Positions 7,170 through 10,989 of a stretch of 10,989 bases of DNA are shown piece after piece (position 1 is the stretch's first letter; each line of letters begins with the position of its first letter). The translations under genes were made by a program, and so were the position numbers. The DNA is from Chlamydiota bacterium (GTDB lineage Bacteria > Auribacterota > UBA3054 > B51-G9), in contig QMOL01000062.1 in assembly GCA_003648225.1 (NCBI GenBank), forward strand, positions 1-10,989, written 5' to 3'. The notes under the pieces are model-generated. The model saw only the letters and a list, made by a program, of their open reading frames with translations, made no database searches and was not told the origin of the DNA.

Positions 7170-8213
7170 TTAATCAGCTATTAATAATTTTGCACACGAT
7201 CCCGTATCATAGTACGAAAAAGCGAGAGGAATTGATTTCAATAACTTATCAGGATCGGTAATTTTTCTGATCAACATTTTTACTGATTCAATTCCCATTT
7301 GTTTTTCAGGTTCAATCATCGCGTTGATGCTCAAACCGGCATGTTTGGAAATACATCCCGCGAAAGTAATTATTGAAAGATCATCCGGGATATTTATTTT
7401 AAGTTTTCTTGCCGCGTTTAATAGCGCGGGAACAAGAGAAGACCAGTAAAGAATCATTGCGGTTGGTCTATCCGGTTTTGACAATATATTTACAAAATAA
7501 TCGATCAGTTTATTTTTCGGAATAACTTTACCTTCGCCATCATATTTTCTAATTTTCAATCCTGCATTTTCCATTTGAGCGGCATATCCATTGTATCTGT
7601 CGGGCATACTGTAATGTTCGCCATATTTGCTTATTTGATAAGAAACGTCGGTAACATAGGCGATATTTTTATGTCCTGATTTAATTAATTTGTTTGCTGC
7701 TTTCATTCCAGCATTTAGATTATTTGGATATACGCAATCGAACTTGCGTTTTGTGTTTATCCATACTTTTGGTAAAATGAAATTTTCGATTCGGGATTCC
7801 ATTCCCGATGAAACATGATGTGTATAATCCACAATCAATCCGTCTGCCATCAATGTTTTCAAAATAGTCGGTATTTTAGAGAAATCTTCGCCATTAGCAT
7901 CGGGTAACTTTGTGAGTAGGAGATGCTTAGCGTTCTTCTCGAGTTCTTTATGTATGCTGTCAAGCAAAAGGTTTGGTAAATAACTTCGGTCTCCGTGGCT
8001 GCTTAACAGCAAAGCCACGCAACCGAATTTTCCGGTTTTAACCGCTTGGGCGTAAGTATTAGGGATATAGCCCTGTTCACGCGCAGTCGTACGAATTTGT
8101 TTTATACGTTCTTCAGTAAAATGATAATTTTCCGTTTTATCATTAAGAACACGCGAAACAACGGAAACATCCACGCCAACGATATTAGCTATTTGTTTTA
8201 ACGTTACAGCCAT
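7170..8213 (-). CDS. LacI-family transcriptional regulator
   Basis: The 347-residue protein starts with the LacI DNA-binding domain: helix-turn-helix TLKQIANIVGVDVSVVSRVL at 4-23 with Arg21 conserved, then the hinge region at about 47-60 (G-Y-I-P-N-T-Y-A-Q-A-V-K). The residue where the family usually has the minor-groove leucine appears to be Val58. Residues 65-345 match the periplasmic-binding-protein-like sensor domain, with VALLLSSHGD opening the first lobe, DRYNGY in the middle and PDDLSIITFAG near the end of the second lobe. The start at 8213 gives the standard M-x-V-T-L N-terminus. It probably binds the two palindromes at 8274-8289 and 8314-8333, repressing itself and the divergent GH130 gene. 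The inducer is likely a sugar or sugar phosphate, not determinable here. The acyltransferase gene begins 20 bp downstream and may be co-transcribed. Confidence 0.95.
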   Translation of the reverse strand: MAVTLKQIANIVGVDVSVVSRVLNDKTENYHFTEERIKQIRTTAREQGYIPNTYAQAVKTGKFGCVALLLSSHGDRSYLPNLLLDSIHKELEKNAKHLLLTKLPDANGEDFSKIPTILKTLMADGLIVDYTHHVSSGMESRIENFILPKVWINTKRKFDCVYPNNLNAGMKAANKLIKSGHKNIAYVTDVSYQISKYGEHYSMPDRYNGYAAQMENAGLKIRKYDGEGKVIPKNKLIDYFVNILSKPDRPTAMILYWSSLVPALLNAARKLKINIPDDLSIITFAGCISKHAGLSINAMIEPEKQMGIESVKMLIRKITDPDKLLKSIPLAFSYYDTGSCAKLLIAD

Positions 8214-8250
8214 ATATTATTTAAAGATTTTATGATTTATCATTTATATT

Positions 8251-8279
8251 ATTTTACATGAAAGCGGATTTTTTGTCAA
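8251..8279 (-). promoter_or_regulatory. Promoter of the LacI-type regulator gene
   Basis: On the minus strand TTGACA (8279-8274) and TAAAAT (8256-8251) are 17 bp apart. The predicted start is near 8244, about 31 nt before the ATG at 8213. The -35 box lies inside operator 1, which would give direct self-repression. Confidence 0.65.
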
Positions 8280-8289
8280 ACGCTTGACA
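8274..8289. promoter_or_regulatory. Operator 1, LacI-type palindrome over both -35 boxes
   Basis: TGTCAAACGCTTGACA is palindromic except for one base pair next to the central CG, the usual form of LacI-family operators. Its right half is the -35 box of the GH130 promoter and its left half is, on the other strand, the -35 box of the regulator's own promoter. It shares CAAACG(C/A)TTG with operator 2. Confidence 0.8.
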
Positions 8290-8312
8290 TTTACCAAAGC
8301 ATATGATATACT
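8284..8312 (+). promoter_or_regulatory. Promoter of the GH130 gene, extended -10
   Basis: TTGACA (8284-8289) and TATACT (8307-8312) are separated by 17 bp, and TG at 8304-8305 gives an extended -10 element. The predicted start, near 8319, falls inside operator 2. This promoter should be strong and tightly repressed. Confidence 0.8.
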
Positions 8313-8313
8313 G

Positions 8314-8333
8314 TTAGACAAACGATTGTTTAA
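8314..8333. promoter_or_regulatory. Operator 2, LacI-type palindrome at the GH130 transcription start
   Basis: TTAGACAAACGATTGTTTAA is a CG-centred palindrome with two mismatched pairs. Its centre is 42 bp from that of operator 1, close to four helical turns, so both sites face the same side of the DNA. It covers the predicted GH130 start point. Confidence 0.75.
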
Positions 8334-8369
8334 AGGTGTTACTTTATAATTATTAACTATTAACCGAAA

Positions 8370-9296
8370 ATGGCTAACGAGACAGTTTTTAAAAGATATG
8401 AAGGTAATCCTATAATTACTGCGGCAGCCGTACCGCGAGCCAACAGTATACACAACAGCGCTGTTATTCCATTTGAGGATAGATTTATCGGTATTTTCCG
8501 GGTAGATGAGATTGACATGAATTTCACACTTCATCTTGGTAAAAGTTTAGATGGTATCAACTGGGAGATTGAGCCTGAGAAGATTAAAATTGAGAGTGAC
8601 AATCCCGAACTTTACATTTCGAGACAAAGTTACGATCCTCGAATCACAAAATTAGATAACACATATTATATAACATGGTGTAATTCCGCACCGCAGGGAC
8701 CGTGCATTGGTCTTGCTGAAACCAAAGATTTCAAGACATTTATCCAGCGGGAAAATCCATTTGGTGTTGCGAACAGAAATTGCGTAATTTTCCCAAGAAA
8801 AATTAACGGAAAGTTTGCTGCACTCAACAGACCGAGTGATGGAGGTCACACACCATTTGGAGATATTTTTTACGCGACGAGTCCTGATTTAACTCACTGG
8901 GGCTGTCACAGATTTGTTTTTGGACCTTCATCGGTCTCGGGTTGGCAAACGACAAAAGTTGGCGCCGGACCCGTGCCGATAGAAACCCCGGAAGGCTGGC
9001 TGTTAATTTATCATGGTGTATGGACAAGCTGCAACGGTTATCTTTATTATGCCGGTGGCGCGTTACTTGATTTGGAAGAACCGTGGAAAGTTTTGTACAG
9101 AACGCGTGATTATCTTCTTGGTCCCACGGAAACATACGAGCGAGTTGGTGATGTGCCGAATGTTATTTTTCCATCTGCGGCGGTTATTTTTGACGAGACG
9201 GTAAGAATTTATTATGGATGTGCTGACACTTGTATTTCAATTGCGGACGCGAATATGGGTGAATTAATAAACTTTATTAAAGAGCATTCATTATAA
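8370..9296 (+). CDS. GH130 family glycoside phosphorylase (mannoside-type)
   Basis: The 308-residue protein has no signal peptide, so it acts in the cytoplasm. It carries the GH130 five-bladed propeller motifs in order: NPIIT (13-17), YDPRIT (88-93) with Asp89 as the probable proton donor, RNCVIFPRKINGKFAALNRP (136-155), KVGAGPVPIETPEGWLLIYH (196-215) and YGCADTCISIA (282-292), preceded by GDVPNVIFP (260-268). Family members phosphorolyse beta-mannosides, for example mannosyl-glucose or mannooligosaccharides, releasing mannose 1-phosphate; some relatives are hydrolases. Arg136, Arg154, Lys196 and His215 are candidates for phosphate contacts, which favours a phosphorylase, but the exact substrate is open. 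The protein is short for the family and lacks a long N-terminal extension. An in-frame TAA at 8361-8363 leaves the ATG at 8370 as the first start; there is no close Shine-Dalgarno. It is controlled by the divergent LacI-type regulator. Confidence 0.9.
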   Translation: MANETVFKRYEGNPIITAAAVPRANSIHNSAVIPFEDRFIGIFRVDEIDMNFTLHLGKSLDGINWEIEPEKIKIESDNPELYISRQSYDPRITKLDNTYYITWCNSAPQGPCIGLAETKDFKTFIQRENPFGVANRNCVIFPRKINGKFAALNRPSDGGHTPFGDIFYATSPDLTHWGCHRFVFGPSSVSGWQTTKVGAGPVPIETPEGWLLIYHGVWTSCNGYLYYAGGALLDLEEPWKVLYRTRDYLLGPTETYERVGDVPNVIFPSAAVIFDETVRIYYGCADTCISIADANMGELINFIKEHSL

Positions 9297-9316
9297 GGAC
9301 GAATAGGGACAATAGA
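9297..9316 (+). repeat. Two tandem decamers, GGAC(G/A)AATAG type
   Basis: GGACGAATAG (9297-9306) and GGACAATAGA (9307-9316) follow directly on the GH130 stop codon. The 10-bp period is the same as at 1031-1060 and 3515-3544. Confidence 0.45.
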
Positions 9317-9332
9317 ACAAATGGGTTCTATT
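9311..9332 (+). terminator. Perfect 8-bp hairpin after GH130; possible weak terminator or leader structure
   Basis: AATAGAAC (9311-9318) pairs fully with GTTCTATT (9325-9332) across a six-base loop AAATGG. It begins 15 bases after the GH130 stop codon. AATTTACTTAAATTT follows, not a continuous T run, so termination may be partial. The loop contains the ATG at 9321, which argues against translation from that codon. Confidence 0.4.
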
Positions 9333-9358
9333 AATTTACTTAAATTTAACAAAAAAAT

Positions 9359-9362
9359 GGAG
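9359..9362 (+). promoter_or_regulatory. Ribosome binding site deciding the first LamG gene start
   Basis: GGAG at 9359-9362 is six bases before the ATG at 9369. It supports that ATG over the in-frame ATGs at 9321, 9357 and 9363. Confidence 0.65.
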
Positions 9363-9368
9363 ATGAAA

Positions 9369-10139
9369 ATGAAAAACACACATCTAATTATCGTATCGTT
9401 ACTTTTTGTAACATTAAACGTTTTCGCAGCAGGTAATCTCATTCACCACTACACATTTGATGGTCAAAATGGTGATGATTCTGTTGGAACATTAAACCCA
9501 TCATTTCAAGGTTCAGTAACTTACTCTTCGAATGCCAAATATGGAAGTTACGCGCTTGAATTGGACGGAACTGCACCTGCATACATTGATTATCCGACCA
9601 CCGATTTCGGCAATCAATTTTCCATTGCTTCGTGGGTATATTTAGTTGAATATCATAATATTGCTACAGTAATCTCTGACAGGGAATTTGCCGGTGGAAC
9701 TCAGGATGGCTTTCAACTTTTTTTAAATAACCACTGGGAAAATCGTGATGGTGCAATAATATTCAACACAGCAAACGGCTCCGTTGGCATCAATAATGTT
9801 ACACCTAATAACACAGTTCCTTCAGGCACTTGGGCGCAAGTGGTGGTTACAGTTGATCGTGGTGCAGGAACAATGGATATGTATCTTAATGGCGCCAAAA
9901 GAACAGATTTAAACAGTAATGCCTGCCGTACTGATTTTAGGAACAATTTTGCTTGGACAATCGGCAACTGTGATAATCACGATCCCGGAAATGCGTATGA
10001 AGGATTAATAGATGATGTTCGCATTTATGACGGTATTCTATCTGATGCTGAAGTATTAGCTCTTTACAACATACCCGAGCCTGCAACATTGTTAATTATG
10101 TCATCGTTTATATTTGCATTTTTACTAAGAAGAAAGTAA
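9369..10139 (+). CDS. Exported LamG-like protein with PEP-CTERM sorting signal
   Basis: From the ATG at 9369 the protein has 256 residues. Residues 1-20 are a signal peptide (MKNTHLIIVSLLFVTLNVFA) with probable cleavage before Ala21. Residues about 25-233 form a concanavalin/LamG-like jelly-roll: it opens HHYTFDGQNGDDSVG, continues FSIASWVYL and TWAQVVVTVDR, then MDMYLNG, and closes YEGLIDDVRIYDGILSDAEV (211-230), the usual end of Laminin_G_3 domains. The tail is a classical PEP-CTERM signal: PEP at 236-238, a hydrophobic helix at about 240-253 and a basic RRK end, recognised by an exosortase for processing and surface display. The start follows from the ribosome binding site and the signal peptide; starting at 9321 would add 16 residues before the signal. 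It lies downstream of GH130 and may share its transcript. A carbohydrate-binding or surface-structural role is inferred only from the fold. Confidence 0.88.
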   Translation: MKNTHLIIVSLLFVTLNVFAAGNLIHHYTFDGQNGDDSVGTLNPSFQGSVTYSSNAKYGSYALELDGTAPAYIDYPTTDFGNQFSIASWVYLVEYHNIATVISDREFAGGTQDGFQLFLNNHWENRDGAIIFNTANGSVGINNVTPNNTVPSGTWAQVVVTVDRGAGTMDMYLNGAKRTDLNSNACRTDFRNNFAWTIGNCDNHDPGNAYEGLIDDVRIYDGILSDAEVLALYNIPEPATLLIMSSFIFAFLLRRK

Positions 10140-10167
10140 AATCTAATTAAGTTGTACAAGGATTATT

Positions 10168-10201
10168 GGAATAGCGAAGGGATTATTCTCTTTGTTATTC
10201 C
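10168..10201 (+). terminator. 14-bp hairpin between the two LamG genes
   Basis: GGAATAGCGAAGGG (10168-10181) pairs with CTCTTTGTTATTCC (10188-10201) at all 14 positions, three of them G-U in plus-strand RNA, around the loop ATTATT. It starts 28 bases after the first LamG stop. No T run follows, so it may be an RNA stabiliser, processing site or weak attenuator rather than a true terminator. Confidence 0.45.
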
Positions 10202-10226
10202 ATATTATTAAAATTAAAAATTAATT

Positions 10227-10236
10227 GGAGAAAGGA
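10227..10236 (+). promoter_or_regulatory. Ribosome binding site of the second LamG gene
   Basis: GGAGAAAGGA includes GGAG (10227-10230), eight bases before the ATG at 10239. A second purine core, AGGA, is closer. It is one of only two clear Shine-Dalgarno sites that fit an annotated start in this window. Confidence 0.65.
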
Positions 10237-10238
10237 AA

Positions 10239-10989
10239 ATGAAATTTATTAAATTATTTGTCATATCAATTATTTTCAGTATGTTTTGTTTTTTAACTGT
10301 AAATGCTGCTCAGTTAGAGCATGAATATACTTTTGATGATATGAATGGTAACGATTCCGTTGGCGGCTTCGATGCCGACACGACATTTTCGACCAATGTT
10401 ACTTATGTATTCGACACCTACATGAGCAATAATGTTGCTGTATTTAACGGAGTGGATTCATTTTTCATGTTTGGTCGCACAAATTTTGGCGATACATTTT
10501 CCATATCCGCCTGGATTAAGCCGAATAATCATCCTGTAGATCTTATGTGGTATGATCCCGGTCAAACTAATGCTGATGGTTCTCCACGCCAGCAACTTTT
10601 ATGGATTATTGGAAATCAAAATGCCGGAAATGAAGCGAATGGATTTAGTATGTCTATTAATAACAACTGGATTGCAAATTTTGACGGAGCAACAACATTA
10701 GCAAGTGGAAATGGAACCGAAGGCGCTAATGTAGCCACTTCAAGTGGTATAATAAGCACAACCGATTGGAACAATATTGTATATGTAGTAAATAAAACAG
10801 GAAGTTGGGGTAAAGTATATTTTAACGGTTCTTTAATACAAACCGGCGCGATAAAAGACGATTTTAATAGTGATTGGTGGTGGAAGATGGGAACTGCATA
10901 TAATGGTGAGTACTTTTTTGATGGAAAAATGGATGATATAAGAATTTATTCCGGTCTTTTGACATCAACCGAAATAGAAGATTTATACA
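10239..10989 (+). CDS. Second exported LamG-like protein, 3' end outside window
   Basis: The frame starts at the ATG at 10239 and is open for 250 codons to the right edge. Residues 1-23 are a signal peptide (MKFIKLFVISIIFSMFCFLT then VNA) with probable cleavage before Ala24. The rest matches the same LamG-like jelly-roll as the preceding gene at equivalent places: LEHEYTFDDMNGNDSVGG, FSISAWIKP, TTDWNNIVYVVN, KVYFNGSLIQTG and FDGKMDDIRIYSGLL followed by TSTEIEDLY. The domain is essentially complete at the edge, so a short tail, probably PEP-CTERM, should follow outside. The central part (about residues 100-160) has a longer insert, rich in Asn and Gly, than its neighbour. The two genes look like an old tandem duplication that has diverged. 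Confidence 0.85.
   Translation, partial: MKFIKLFVISIIFSMFCFLTVNAAQLEHEYTFDDMNGNDSVGGFDADTTFSTNVTYVFDTYMSNNVAVFNGVDSFFMFGRTNFGDTFSISAWIKPNNHPVDLMWYDPGQTNADGSPRQQLLWIIGNQNAGNEANGFSMSINNNWIANFDGATTLASGNGTEGANVATSSGIISTTDWNNIVYVVNKTGSWGKVYFNGSLIQTGAIKDDFNSDWWWKMGTAYNGEYFFDGKMDDIRIYSGLLTSTEIEDLY

Noticed and set aside
8244..8534. Minus-strand open frame of 96 codons across the divergent promoter region
   Set aside because: It crosses both operators and the GH130 start and shows no protein-like composition or ribosome site.
9416..9423. AAACGTTT as a third regulator operator
   Set aside because: It lies in the signal-peptide coding region and the match to CAAACGNTTG stops after the short core.
1..10989. 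Insertion sequence, transposase, tRNA or attachment sites
   Set aside because: No transposase-like protein, terminal inverted repeat pair, cloverleaf-like sequence or flanking duplication was seen on either strand.

Overview
The window is AT-rich bacterial DNA that codes on both strands and has short intergenic gaps. The right end carries two tandem exported proteins with concanavalin/LamG-like folds. The first ends in a textbook PEP-CTERM tail (residues 236-256, ending RRK), which implies a Gram-negative envelope with an exosortase system. PEP-CTERM/LamG proteins, a LacI-family regulator, a GH130 glycoside phosphorylase and a TIM-barrel amidohydrolase together suggest a polysaccharide-degrading member of the PVC group (Lentisphaerota or Kiritimatiellota type). 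That placement is an inference; there is no rRNA or marker gene here.

Left part, + strand (1-1583). The 3' part of an amidohydrolase gene is open to the left edge. A perfect-consensus sigma70 promoter (TTGACA-17 bp-TATAAT) starts five bases after its stop codon. It drives a leader containing three CACGAATGAA-like decamers and then a small lipoprotein gene. Between this gene and the oppositely oriented transporter genes lie a 14-bp tandem duplication and two copies of a GC-rich hairpin unit, the second overlapping the transporter's last stop codon.

Middle, - strand (1580-8213). Transcribed right to left: a LacI-type regulator, a PlsB-like acyltransferase, a HlyD/MacA-type periplasmic adaptor, two paralogous MacB/FtsX-type permeases and one MacB/LolD-type ATPase. 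Gaps are 20, 0, 68 and 113 bp, then an 8-bp overlap, so this could be one operon or two or three transcripts. The adaptor, two permeases and ATPase make a heteromeric MacAB-like export machine. No TolC-type outer membrane channel is visible.

Right part, + strand (8284-10989). The 156-bp divergent region between the regulator and the GH130 gene is the best-resolved regulatory element. It holds two CG-centred palindromes sharing CAAACG(C/A)TTG with centres 42 bp apart. The left palindrome supplies the TTGACA -35 box of both divergent promoters; the right one covers the predicted GH130 transcription start. The likely logic is that the LacI-type protein represses itself and the phosphorylase until a sugar ligand, possibly a mannoside, is present. 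If the acyltransferase and exporter genes are co-transcribed with the regulator, envelope functions are tied to the same signal. The two LamG proteins follow GH130 and may be cell-surface partners. All genes except the two at the window edges look intact.
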